A DNA stretch of 43,791 nucleotides from positions 1 through 43,791 of the forward strand of contig JAAZKT010000032.1 of the NCBI GenBank assembly GCA_012799695.1. The letters run 5' to 3'. The stretch comes from Clostridiaceae bacterium. Lineage in GTDB: Bacteria > Bacillota > Clostridia > Saccharofermentanales > DTU023. This document shows positions 24,786 to 32,869 of the stretch, piece by piece (the first letter of the stretch is position 1; each line of letters starts with the position of its first letter). The notes under the pieces are model-generated. The model was not told the origin of the DNA. It did no database searches and was given only the letters and a program-made list of their open reading frames with translations. Made by a program: the position numbers and the translations under genes.

Positions 24786-26086
24786 CGTGAAACCATGTAA
24801 TCATCGGAGCTCATATCTTGCAGATAACTCTTCTTGGTCGCCGCGGCGTGCTCAAAAAGCTTGTACCCCTCTTCGCGGCAGGCATGACAGGCTTTGCGCG
24901 GGATCGTAATCCCCGCCATGCTCGCCCCCCGATCGTTATACGAATGGACGGTGTTCACGCCGGGACATTCACTACAGACCTTGAACTCCTGTACCTGTAT
25001 TTCCATGATCCCCGCCGTGTCGTAGTAGACTTGGCGGCGACGCGTGACTGTTAAACGATCGCCGTACTCGCGCTTGGATAGCTCTTCTCGCTTGAGCCAT
25101 CGTTCATTCACCTGCTCCGCGATCCTCCGCACATGATCGGTTACCCGCTCCGATTGCCTCCATTTCCCGAGATGGTAATCGGGCTCAACGACACCCGAGT
25201 AATCTAGTCCGGCCATGGCGAGTATGATGCCCGTATTCACATAGGGCAACGCCCCCTGAATCGAATATCCTCCCTCGAGAACGGCGATATCGGGATTGAG
25301 GCGCTCATTGAGCGCCGCATAACCTTGCGCCGAGAAATTCATGTTAGTGAGAGGGTCGGTGTAGTGGTTATCCTGACCCGCAGAATTGATGATGATATCC
25401 GGTTTATAATCTTCCAAAATCGGCATAACCGTATTTTCTAAAATGTAATGAAACCCCGCATCCCCAGTATTCGGTGGGAGCGGAATATTGACGTTGTAAC
25501 CGAAAGCGCCGGGACCGCCGAGTTCATCGATATCGCCCGTTCCGGGATACAGCGTCCTTCCGTCCTGATGAAACGAGATAAACAGCGTATCCGGATCGTT
25601 CCAGTAGATATCTTCCGTGCCGTCGCCGTGGTGGCAATCAGTGTCGACGATGGCGACGCGCATGTCGCCGTACCGTTGCCTCGCATATTCGAGACCGACC
25701 GCCTCGATATTGATAATGCAAAAGCCTCGATCGCCGTACACGACACGTTGGGCATGATGCCCCGGCGGTCTGACAAGCGCAAAAGCCTTGTCAGTCTCAC
25801 CGCTCAGGACAGCGTCAAATGCTCTCATGACACCTCCGGCGGCAATCAGATGTGATTCCGTCAGCAGGCTTTGCGCATCGGGAAAACAAAAGTGTACGCG
25901 GTTAATATCGTGTAACGTCGCCATCCCGGGGTTGAAAAACTCGATACCCTCGATGTCTTCAATTCCCTCTTCGAGCAATTGATCCTGTGTGTAAAGAAGT
26001 CTCTCCTCGCGCTCGGGGTGGCTCCGGGAGATCGCCCAGTCGAACGCCGGGAACAAAATCAGACCGAGTGTGTTTTTCGCTTTCAT
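24782..26086 (-). CDS. Histone-deacetylase-family amidohydrolase with a C-terminal CxxC...CxxC module
   Basis: I choose ATG 26086 (434 residues) because AAAGAG lies 8 nt upstream; a GTG at 26095 would overlap the preceding gene by 8 bp. The catalytic core (residues ~10-320) has the arginase/deacetylase motifs: RPPGHHA, zinc ligands in DTDCHHGDGT, the Asp in SAGQDNHYTDPL and the catalytic Tyr in LEGGYS. These enzymes deacetylate acyl-amines or cleave other amides (bacterial examples: AcuC, polyamine deacetylases). The extra C-terminal ~110 residues carry Cys371/374 and Cys400/403, plus a His, which looks like a zinc ribbon. It is the last gene of the operon. The substrate is unknown; the neighbouring oxoprolinase and aminopeptidase suggest an amide or peptide. 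Confidence 0.85.
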   Translation of the reverse strand: MKAKNTLGLILFPAFDWAISRSHPEREERLLYTQDQLLEEGIEDIEGIEFFNPGMATLHDINRVHFCFPDAQSLLTESHLIAAGGVMRAFDAVLSGETDKAFALVRPPGHHAQRVVYGDRGFCIINIEAVGLEYARQRYGDMRVAIVDTDCHHGDGTEDIYWNDPDTLFISFHQDGRTLYPGTGDIDELGGPGAFGYNVNIPLPPNTGDAGFHYILENTVMPILEDYKPDIIINSAGQDNHYTDPLTNMNFSAQGYAALNERLNPDIAVLEGGYSIQGALPYVNTGIILAMAGLDYSGVVEPDYHLGKWRQSERVTDHVRRIAEQVNERWLKREELSKREYGDRLTVTRRRQVYYDTAGIMEIQVQEFKVCSECPGVNTVHSYNDRGASMAGITIPRKACHACREEGYKLFEHAAATKKSYLQDMSSDDYMVSR

Positions 26087-26087
26087 G

Positions 26088-27761
26088 TCAGTCACTCTTT
26101 CTCAGTTTTTCGAGGAGACCGGGCTTGATCTGCGCTTTCACTCGAATATTCCTGTCAACACGTCCGCCGTAGCCCTTTACCATGTTGAAGGAGCTCGATT
26201 CAACAATCTCAGCGTCAAGTTGATCCTCCTCAAGGCCGAGCGCCTTCCCTGCGTCCCTTACTTGTGATAGGGCGAATTGTTCCGCCTCGCGCCAATTGAA
26301 CGTGCGATCGATCGGCATGTAAATTCCTCTCTCCGGAATGGACATCTTCTCTCGCTCCGTATCGGCGATCAAATTGATCTCAAGAGTCGGCTTCGCAAGC
26401 GCCGCACCGATCGCGTTGGCAATTTCATGGTGAAGGGGACAATAAACGGGCAAACACAACGTTTCCTCCAAGTAACCTGAAAGCGAAGCGGCGGGTCCTC
26501 CGATGATCTCCACAGCCTGCGGTCGAATCGTCCGATCGCGCAGCAACTCTTCAATCGTATAGACGGGACTCGCGTTTAACTTGTCGAGAACGCGTTCAAT
26601 CGCCTGACGTATCTCTTCACACATACGCCTGACAATCATCTCGGCAAGTGCCACCCCCTCGAAACCATGTTCTGCTGCCATCCGCTCGACCGCCTGCAGG
26701 CATTTATCACGATAAGCCCCCTCTAATTTCCCAAGATATACGAGAGCATCCGTCGGGGTCATCGAATCACCGCCAAACGCGATTGGAAGTCCATATCGTC
26801 GAGGTCCGATCTTTAACGCACCTTCTTCAAAACGCACGTGGCTGTCTCCGCCGATCCCGATCGATTGACTGAACAGCGCCCTTACGAGCGTCTTCCGACC
26901 GTCAATCTCGATGCCGAGCGGCTCGAATACGGGAACACCGTCGACAAGAAAAAACAAGTCGGTTGTAGTGCCGCCAACATCGATTAAAACGCGATCCGAC
27001 CGTTCATCGTCAACTAACGCCCGCACCCCCATGAAACTCGCTGCCGGGCCGGATAGGATCGTCTCAACAGGCTTTGACATGGCCCCCTCAAGATCAACAG
27101 TCCCTCCGTCAGCCTTCAGAACAAAGACAGGCGCATCAATTGAGCTTTGACGAAGCGCCTCCCGCATAGACTCTGCGAAACCTATAAACGTCCGGCTGAC
27201 TGCGGCATTCAAGTAAGCAGTCCTAACGCGCCGAGGGAAATTCAATTTTCCTGACAGCGTGTGCCCCATCGTGATCTCGTTATAATCGCCTTCAAAATAC
27301 TTCTTGATGCGCCGTTCAAATTCGGGATTTCTCGTCGAGAATTTAGAGATGACCGCCAATGCGTCAACAGGGTTCTCAAGCAATTGCTCGCGAGCATCGT
27401 CGAGTTGTGTCATGTCGAGATTGCGAACGAGAATGCCGCGGTGGTCGACACTGCCCGACAGATAGACGATATGTTCGCCCATCCGCTCAAAATGCCATTG
27501 CAACCCCGGGCCGGTTTGTAAGATTAAGGCGACATCGGCGAGTCGCCCCTCGATGATGGCGTTCGTCGATATCGTCGTGCTCAAATGGATGCGCTCGACA
27601 GCATCCTTGTCGACTTGGCTGAGCAAATCCTCAAGACATTGCCAGATGCTCGCAAAATAATTGCCATGATCAACTTGATGTTTGACAGAGGCGATAAGAA
27701 CGCCGTTCTCAATCGCGGCACCGTCGATATGAGTGCCGCCCATATCAATGCCGATAATCAT
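26088..27761 (-). CDS. Hydantoinase/oxoprolinase (HyuA-type) family protein
   Basis: A 557-residue ATP-using enzyme of the HyuA/oxoprolinase family. The N-terminal Hydant_A_N part starts MIIGIDMGGTHIDGAAIENG and carries STTISTNAIIEG. The ATPase-like core follows, with LKADGGTVDL, ILSGPAASFMGV, VLIDVGGTTTDLFFLVDG and IGIGGDS, all of the actin/HSP70-like fold. IIGGPAASLSGY lies nearer the C-terminus. It is shorter than the typical HyuA alpha subunit (~650-700), and no HyuB partner is present, so it is of the single-subunit type. The reaction would be ATP-driven opening of a cyclic amide such as 5-oxoproline or a hydantoin; the exact substrate is unknown. GGGAGG lies 5 nt upstream. Confidence 0.88.
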   Translation of the reverse strand: MIIGIDMGGTHIDGAAIENGVLIASVKHQVDHGNYFASIWQCLEDLLSQVDKDAVERIHLSTTISTNAIIEGRLADVALILQTGPGLQWHFERMGEHIVYLSGSVDHRGILVRNLDMTQLDDAREQLLENPVDALAVISKFSTRNPEFERRIKKYFEGDYNEITMGHTLSGKLNFPRRVRTAYLNAAVSRTFIGFAESMREALRQSSIDAPVFVLKADGGTVDLEGAMSKPVETILSGPAASFMGVRALVDDERSDRVLIDVGGTTTDLFFLVDGVPVFEPLGIEIDGRKTLVRALFSQSIGIGGDSHVRFEEGALKIGPRRYGLPIAFGGDSMTPTDALVYLGKLEGAYRDKCLQAVERMAAEHGFEGVALAEMIVRRMCEEIRQAIERVLDKLNASPVYTIEELLRDRTIRPQAVEIIGGPAASLSGYLEETLCLPVYCPLHHEIANAIGAALAKPTLEINLIADTEREKMSIPERGIYMPIDRTFNWREAEQFALSQVRDAGKALGLEEDQLDAEIVESSSFNMVKGYGGRVDRNIRVKAQIKPGLLEKLRKSD

Positions 27762-27838
27762 AGAAACCTCCCGTCTTCACCGTAACACACATCGGCGCAT
27801 TACGGAGTCAGGCGACATCGGCACCTTGCGACACAATA

Positions 27839-29080
27839 CTAAAGTGAAGGCGGTTCAGTCGCCCAATCGCCGTTTACCAATACGGGAACAGACGTTCCGT
27901 CTTTCCTGAAACCGGTCACCTGAAGATCCGGTCCGCCGACCATAAAGTCGATGTGGATCATCGAGTCATTCGCTCCGAGCTCCCTGCGCTCCTCTTTCGT
28001 CATGATACCGCCGCCGTGAACGGCTTCGGCGTACGATTTTCCGAGAGCGAAATGGCACGAAGCGTTCTCATCGTACAACGTGCTGTGAAACAATAAGCCT
28101 GATTGTGAAATGGGGGACGAATGCGGTACGAGCGCTATTTCACCGAGGCGTCGCGCTCCCTCATCCATCCTGAGTAGCGTCTCAAGCACATCGCGGTTCT
28201 TGCGTGCTTCAAAGTGGATACATTGTCCTGCCGCAAAAGTAAACGAGAAATCTTCGACAATTTTACCCATCACGGCAAGAGGCTTCGTCGCTTTGATCCA
28301 GCCTACGCAGTGATCGGCATGAGGCGTGGTGAAGATCTCTTCCGTCGGGATATTCGCCATATACTTGACGCCGTCAGGCGTCTCAGATGAACCGCCGACC
28401 CACTTATGTCGATCGGCAAGATGAACATGAAAATCCGCGCATGATCCCTCATAATGCAGGCGCTCAAAATCCTGCTCATTGAGCCATCTTTCGTACGCTT
28501 TCAAGCGAGCATCGTGTTCCGCCCATGCAGCAACGGGGTCATCGCAATCAATACGACAAATAGAGATAATCTGCTTCCAAAGCGCGACCAAAGCGTCATC
28601 GTCCGATAGATCGGGGAACACTTTGTTTGCCCAACGCACGGACGGACAGGCGGCGACAACCCATTTGATCTCACCGGAATCCATGTATTTTAGGATCGGT
28701 TCGAATGCAACGTTCGCCACCTTCTGCGAACGCTGAATCTTCTCCTGGGCGATATGCCCGAGAAGATCGAGAGACGGCGCTCGAAGCGAGATGCGATGGT
28801 ATTTCTCCTTCAGCATGCTCTCGTGGTAAGCGACTTCAAAATCGGGCAATACATCGAAAACTTCGTCGCGTCCCTCTTCATAACGAGCCAGAGTCATCTC
28901 GTCGTCTTTAATGATCGTGACGACATCTCTCGCGCCGCGTCTCCAACATTCGCGAACGACGGCTCGAGAGAGCTCAAGCATTTCGGTACCGGTATTGACA
29001 AGTACGTTGTCGCCTTCCTGCACGTTGACACCGATGCCGACGATGACCTCGGCGTACTTCTTAATTAAATGTTTATCCAT
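27839..29080 (-). CDS. M29-family metallo-aminopeptidase (AmpS/PepS type)
   Basis: I choose ATG 29080 (413 residues, starting MDKHLIKKYAEVIVGIG), which avoids overlap with the upstream gene; the open frame extends 51 bases further. Visible M29 motifs are NIPTEEIFTTP (metal ligand Glu), HFEARKN, VPHSSPISQSG (His), LYDENASCHFALGKSYAEA (Tyr, His) and IHIDFMVGG (His, Asp). These supply the two-metal site. The enzyme removes N-terminal residues from peptides in the cytoplasm. Its operon place suggests it handles peptides or amides related to the oxoprolinase and deacetylase-family substrates. Confidence 0.92.
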   Translation of the reverse strand: MDKHLIKKYAEVIVGIGVNVQEGDNVLVNTGTEMLELSRAVVRECWRRGARDVVTIIKDDEMTLARYEEGRDEVFDVLPDFEVAYHESMLKEKYHRISLRAPSLDLLGHIAQEKIQRSQKVANVAFEPILKYMDSGEIKWVVAACPSVRWANKVFPDLSDDDALVALWKQIISICRIDCDDPVAAWAEHDARLKAYERWLNEQDFERLHYEGSCADFHVHLADRHKWVGGSSETPDGVKYMANIPTEEIFTTPHADHCVGWIKATKPLAVMGKIVEDFSFTFAAGQCIHFEARKNRDVLETLLRMDEGARRLGEIALVPHSSPISQSGLLFHSTLYDENASCHFALGKSYAEAVHGGGIMTKEERRELGANDSMIHIDFMVGGPDLQVTGFRKDGTSVPVLVNGDWATEPPSL

Positions 29081-29087
29081 AATAATG

Positions 29088-29513
29088 TCAGGCCTTTGCC
29101 TTCTCCTCCACAATCTCTGTCGCGATTTCAATAGCGCGATTGACGAACTCCGAGCATTTCGGCCGGCGTTCAGGAGCGTCCATGTCGTCTGTTCCGAGAT
29201 GATTCATTCGCAAATCACGGCAATTGAATTCGCCAAACTCTTCCTTAAAACGATCAAGAAAAAGCTGCACGACTTCCTTGGAAGAATCTCTTGAACCGCT
29301 CATATCGGTCCTGCCATATGCCCAGCTAAGAGCCGTGGTAGCTCCGAGAACTGCACCGCAGACGAGGTTGCGTTGAAGTCCGCCCCCCAGTCCCGTCAAC
29401 GCGCGAACGTGCTCGCGCGGTGCATCGACGATACCGTTATCGACGAGAACACGAAAAACGGTCTCGGCACAATTAAAACCTCCTGAAACGAAATAATCGC
29501 TCGCACCGGACAT
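29088..29513 (-). CDS. C_GCAxxG_C_C-family redox protein
   Basis: A 141-residue protein with the family's spaced cysteines: FNCAETVF, then GGGLQRNLVCGAVLGA (the GCAxxG element, here VCGAVLG), then FNCRDL, then KCSEFV. The family is usually found in anaerobes and is thought to be redox-active or metal-binding; no enzyme activity is established to my knowledge. It is the first gene of the operon, 7 bp before the aminopeptidase start, directly after a strong promoter. Confidence 0.88.
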   Translation of the reverse strand: MSGASDYFVSGGFNCAETVFRVLVDNGIVDAPREHVRALTGLGGGLQRNLVCGAVLGATTALSWAYGRTDMSGSRDSSKEVVQLFLDRFKEEFGEFNCRDLRMNHLGTDDMDAPERRPKCSEFVNRAIEIATEIVEEKAKA

Positions 29514-29544
29514 ATCATCACCTCAAAAAAATAATATACATTTC

Positions 29545-29572
29545 AATATACCGATTCATCGGTTGTTGTCAA
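29545..29572 (-). promoter_or_regulatory. Promoter with palindromic operator for the C_GCAxxG/M29/oxoprolinase/HDAC operon
   Basis: Minus strand: perfect -35 TTGACA (29567-29572), a 16-bp spacer and -10 TATATT (29545-29550). The perfect palindrome ACCGAT-TC-ATCGGT (29550-29563) fills the spacer, a classic place for a repressor. The start codon is about 30 bp downstream. Confidence 0.75.
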
Positions 29573-29691
29573 ATAAACTCGCGCCTTTTGAACGAGCCAC
29601 TCGGCAACTATCATCATAGAAACAGTAATACAGTCAAATCGTCAAAAATGATCATTTTTTACTGTCATTTTACATCCAAAGTCCCCAAACG

Positions 29692-29719
29692 ACCCCGCTT
29701 TTGAAAAACATGTTTCGTA
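29692..29719 (+). promoter_or_regulatory. Candidate SigI-type promoter of sigI-rsgI
   Basis: ACCCCGC (29692-29698), a 17-bp spacer and CGTA (29716-29719) resemble the ACCCCC / CGAA elements reported for SigI promoters. A second CCCCAAA lies at 29683-29689. SigI genes are usually self-activated, so this location is expected. Confidence 0.45.
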
Positions 29720-29746
29720 ATCTATCATAGAGGCAGGAGGATGTCC

Positions 29747-30454
29747 ATGCATAGGGAACAGGATATGGCTGAACGCGTCTACGCCGCTAGGCGTGACCCG
29801 GACTTGACGGACGATTTCATCTACCAATACCTCCCCTTCATCAAAGCTGAGACAACTCGCTTCCTCAAGCGTGCTTGCGATGATCAGGATGATGAGCTGA
29901 GTATTGCGATGATCGCGTTTCATGATGCCATGAATAACTATCACCGCGACCGAGGCGCTTTCATACCCTACGCATCACTTGTAATTAGAAACAGATTGAC
30001 CGACTATGTTCGCAAGGAAGAACGACACAGAAGAGTGATCTCGCTCGAAGCTCCGCTCGATGAGAATCTCACACTTGGAGATACCATCGCCGTGGAGAAC
30101 CATGACCCTCTTCAAAACGAAGAACTACAGACAACGATTGACGAAATTATGGAATTTAAAGAACAGCTCCGATCTTTTGATATCACGCTTGAAGAGCTCG
30201 TGGAGCAAACGCCGAAACAGCAACGAAGTCTCGACACCTGCAAAAAAGCTCTCGCTTATACGATAGAGAATCGCACGCTGTTACAAGGAATCGTTGAAAC
30301 GGGAAGGCTACCGTTAAAAGAGATCGCCGATGGAGCACAAGTATCACGCAAGACGCTTGAACGTCACCGCAAGTACTTGGTGGGAATTTTTCTCATCTTC
30401 AGTAACGGTTACGCATACATGCGCGACCATCTGAATGACATGTTATTGCGATAG
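29747..30454 (+). CDS. sigI: RNA polymerase sigma factor SigI
   Basis: I prefer ATG 29747 (235 residues) because AGGAGG lies 6 nt upstream; the ATG at 29741 touches that site directly. The sigma-70 region 2 is seen in FIYQYLPFIKAETTRFLKRA, ELSIAMIAFHDAMNNYHRDRGAFIPYA and VIRNRLTDYVRKEERHRR. The C-terminal half has the SigI-type helix-turn-helix LPLKEIADGAQVSRKTLERHRKYLVGIFLI in place of a normal region 4, followed by the family's YAYMRDHL ending. It is paired with its membrane anti-sigma factor 9 bp downstream. In Bacillus SigI answers heat stress; in cellulolytic clostridia it answers extracellular polysaccharides. Confidence 0.93.
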   Translation: MHREQDMAERVYAARRDPDLTDDFIYQYLPFIKAETTRFLKRACDDQDDELSIAMIAFHDAMNNYHRDRGAFIPYASLVIRNRLTDYVRKEERHRRVISLEAPLDENLTLGDTIAVENHDPLQNEELQTTIDEIMEFKEQLRSFDITLEELVEQTPKQQRSLDTCKKALAYTIENRTLLQGIVETGRLPLKEIADGAQVSRKTLERHRKYLVGIFLIFSNGYAYMRDHLNDMLLR

Positions 30455-30463
30455 GGGTAAGCA

Positions 30464-31459
30464 ATGAAGTACTTAGTGTTAGAAACTCATATAAAGTATG
30501 CCATCGTACTCGATGAGGAAGGGCGCTTTTTGAGGGTCGTCAACAACGCCTACTCGGTCGGTCAAAAGATTGATAAGGTGACGATTTACCATGACTTTAA
30601 GAAAGCCCGGACATCGAGGCAAGCGTGGATTCAGCGTATATCGGTCGTCGCTGCCTGCTTGGTCATTGCCCTCATCTCCTACTTCCAAATCTTTCTTCGC
30701 CCCGTTGCCGCCATGCGTCTGAGCGTCAACCCCGCTTTCCGCATTGAGTGGAATCGTCTTCAAAAAGTAACCGGCGTTCACGCGGAAAATGCCGGTGCGA
30801 TGATTATTCTCGAAAACTATTCTTGGAAACAAAAGAGTCCGACCACCGTCGTGCGGGAACTGATCGGGCTGTGCAACCTGAAAGGTTTCCTCAAGGGTGA
30901 GAAGACAGTCACCATCAAGATGGAGCCGGGTGACAAAAATGCGACGAAGAAAGTCTGGGACGAGCTACAGACTAAATTGTCATTCCAATTGTCCTACATC
31001 GATCAATTAACGCTGAAATTTGAAGACGACAGCCAACATGATCTTACGCCGCCAACATCGTCTCAGCCTGATGAGACAACTATGCCTACGTCCGTCGGGG
31101 ATCCAAGCTCGACAACACGATCCTCTCCACGCGCTACTCGTCCCGACGGCACGCCTATTGTCGACGATAGTGATTACGATGATAGTGACTACGACGACAG
31201 CGAGTACGACGACAACGGTTATAACGATGATGACGACGGCTACGGCGATGACATCGATGATGACGACGGCGACGATGATGACAGCGACTACAGCGATGGC
31301 GACGGCGACGACGATGACAGCGATGACGGCGATGATGACGACGGCGACGACGATGACAGCGACTACAGCGATGACGACGGCGACGACGATGACAGCGATT
31401 ACAACGATGACGATGGCTACGATGATGACAGCGATTACAACGACGATGACATCGTGTAG
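30464..31459 (+). CDS. rsgI: RsgI-type anti-sigma factor with an Asp-rich extracellular tail
   Basis: A 331-residue single-pass membrane protein. Residues ~1-45 form the cytoplasmic RsgI N-terminal domain that binds SigI (YAIVLDEEGRFLRVVNNAYSVGQKI). The membrane helix is ~58-78. Residues ~80-190 are the RsgI periplasmic domain, including SVNPAFRIEWNRLQKVTGV with Asn89-Pro90, the dipeptide at which clostridial RsgI proteins are reported to self-cleave. A Thr/Ser/Pro linker follows (~195-230). The last ~100 residues are nearly all Asp, Ser, Tyr, Gly and Asn (units such as DDDDSDYSDDDG). In clostridial homologues this position holds carbohydrate-binding or enzyme domains that sense substrates; here it would be a polyanion, possibly sensing Ca2+ or other cations. 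The sensing role is inference. Confidence 0.9.
   Translation: MKYLVLETHIKYAIVLDEEGRFLRVVNNAYSVGQKIDKVTIYHDFKKARTSRQAWIQRISVVAACLVIALISYFQIFLRPVAAMRLSVNPAFRIEWNRLQKVTGVHAENAGAMIILENYSWKQKSPTTVVRELIGLCNLKGFLKGEKTVTIKMEPGDKNATKKVWDELQTKLSFQLSYIDQLTLKFEDDSQHDLTPPTSSQPDETTMPTSVGDPSSTTRSSPRATRPDGTPIVDDSDYDDSDYDDSEYDDNGYNDDDDGYGDDIDDDDGDDDDSDYSDGDGDDDDSDDGDDDDGDDDDSDYSDDDGDDDDSDYNDDDGYDDDSDYNDDDIV
31160..31455 (+). repeat. GAY-codon tandem repeat tract encoding the RsgI acidic tail
   Basis: About 300 bases of imperfect tandem GAT/GAC codons interspersed with AGC, TAC and GGC. One ~30-base unit (GACGACGATGACAGCGAYTA core) recurs several times. Mixed GAT/GAC use keeps the tract from being a simple microsatellite, but it still invites slippage or unequal recombination that would change tail length in frame. 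Confidence 0.85.
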
Positions 31460-31491
31460 CCGTCTCCACGACTGATTTTTATACTTCAACT

Positions 31492-31526
31492 GAAAGGGAC
31501 TGTTCAAAGGAGAATCAGTCCCTTTC
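31492..31526. terminator. Bidirectional hairpin between rsgI and the GT4 gene
   Basis: GAAAGGGACTG pairs perfectly with CAGTCCCTTTC (11 bp) around a 13-base loop. The T-runs are short because three T lie inside the stem. The stops of both converging genes are within 35 bp. Confidence 0.7.
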
Positions 31527-31530
31527 GTAT

Positions 31531-32769
31531 TCAAATGACGCTTTCAATCACAGAAATTATTTTACTCACAAGACAATCCCAGCTACATGATGCAATTTTG
31601 TCAAAGGGAAAATCTCCCGTTCCGCCCTCAGTCTTCAGACGTTCAATTTGAAAACAGATTGCCTCGGCAAGCGATTCAATATATTCATGGCGTGCGGAGT
31701 CAACGATCTCATCGAGATTCTTCAAGGGCGGCAACTCGACCCAAGAGATAGCGGGATCTTCAACGAGTTCCCGCCCGAGCTGCTCTCTCAGCCCCGGCAA
31801 CATGTTCGATACGAGATGAAGACCCGATGCCAATGCCTCAATGGCGATAAGCCCCATCCCCTCGTAGTAGCTGGGAAACACGAACAGATCACAACACCTC
31901 ATATGATCGGCAAGGATGACTTGTGACTCGACGTCAAAGAGATGAATCGTCGGATCATCGCCGCTCAGCTCCTTTATCCTGTCGAGCGTCTCTTGATCTT
32001 CTCTCCCCACGAGATCGAGCGTCACGTCGGGGTGGGTCTGTCGTACTATCCTATAAGCTGCGACAAGCTCGAACACTCCTTTTGAATCAGTTATCTTGCC
32101 CGCATAAAGAAGACGAAACGGAGAAGCGGGCACGCACTCTCCACTGTTCTTACCCGGACACGCATAAAAGACATCCGGATCGTAAGCTCCTCCCGTCACC
32201 ACAATTTGCTCGCGGCTGACATCGAAGAGATCGTGAATGCTCTCGATATCCGATCCGCTCAAAGCGAGAACCTTTCGCACGTTCCTCAGACTGCCGACAT
32301 GCTCTTCCGTCAAGATAGGATTGTGTCTCGCTTGCCTTATATCGGTCCCGTGTGAAATTGCGATGACAGGGATGTCAGGGAAAACATCAAGCACTAACGC
32401 GCAAAGGATCCACAGATGGTGACAGACGATCACGTCGGGCTTAAAATCATCTTTGATCTCGATCAACTTGCTTGTAAAAGCGCCTTTCCACTGCTCCATC
32501 ATGTCGGGAGTCATCCGAGAATAAGCAGTCGAATCATAGGGCATTTCATCGCTCATTCCCGCAATGGGAAAGGGTAATTCGTCCGAATTAAAGCGGATCG
32601 GATAAATATAATCAAGATCCAAGTCCAAACATCGATTTTCGCCATTGAGCGCGTAAAGACCGGCCTGCTTCCAGCCTCTCTGCTTTTTAATTTCTCGAAT
32701 GAGATTTTTGTAATAAACTCCACTTCCCGTTCTATTAGGGAGTTGCGCCAGACAATGTAAAATCTTCAT
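31531..32769 (-). CDS. Family GT4 glycosyltransferase
   Basis: A 412-residue GT-B-fold enzyme. The N-terminal acceptor domain starts MKILHCLAQLPNRTGSGVYYKNLI, with a Gly-rich loop. The C-terminal nucleotide-sugar domain has FRLLYAGKITDSKGVFELVAAY (phosphate-binding Arg/Lys), TLDLVGRED, DLFVFPSYYEGMGLIAIEALASG (the E-x7-E motif) and NMLPGL. It transfers a sugar from a nucleotide donor, probably in envelope glycan or glycolipid synthesis. It stands alone, with a weak ribosome binding site and no clear promoter. The 100-bp gap to the P-type ATPase gene contains nothing I recognise. Donor and acceptor unknown. Confidence 0.88.
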   Translation of the reverse strand: MKILHCLAQLPNRTGSGVYYKNLIREIKKQRGWKQAGLYALNGENRCLDLDLDYIYPIRFNSDELPFPIAGMSDEMPYDSTAYSRMTPDMMEQWKGAFTSKLIEIKDDFKPDVIVCHHLWILCALVLDVFPDIPVIAISHGTDIRQARHNPILTEEHVGSLRNVRKVLALSGSDIESIHDLFDVSREQIVVTGGAYDPDVFYACPGKNSGECVPASPFRLLYAGKITDSKGVFELVAAYRIVRQTHPDVTLDLVGREDQETLDRIKELSGDDPTIHLFDVESQVILADHMRCCDLFVFPSYYEGMGLIAIEALASGLHLVSNMLPGLREQLGRELVEDPAISWVELPPLKNLDEIVDSARHEYIESLAEAICFQIERLKTEGGTGDFPFDKIASCSWDCLVSKIISVIESVI

Positions 32770-32869
32770 ATGGATTACATAAACCCTATCTATCTTTCTT
32801 AGAAGAACATTCTGAAATCGCCACCAAAAACAAGATCACCATACCGCATTTACTATACAACAATACCAT

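Noticed and set aside
31007-31534. Long minus-strand frame rich in Val and Ile opposite the rsgI tail
   Set aside because: It is the mirror of the GAY-codon tract (GTC/ATC on the other strand); low complexity, no ribosome binding site, antisense to a strong gene.
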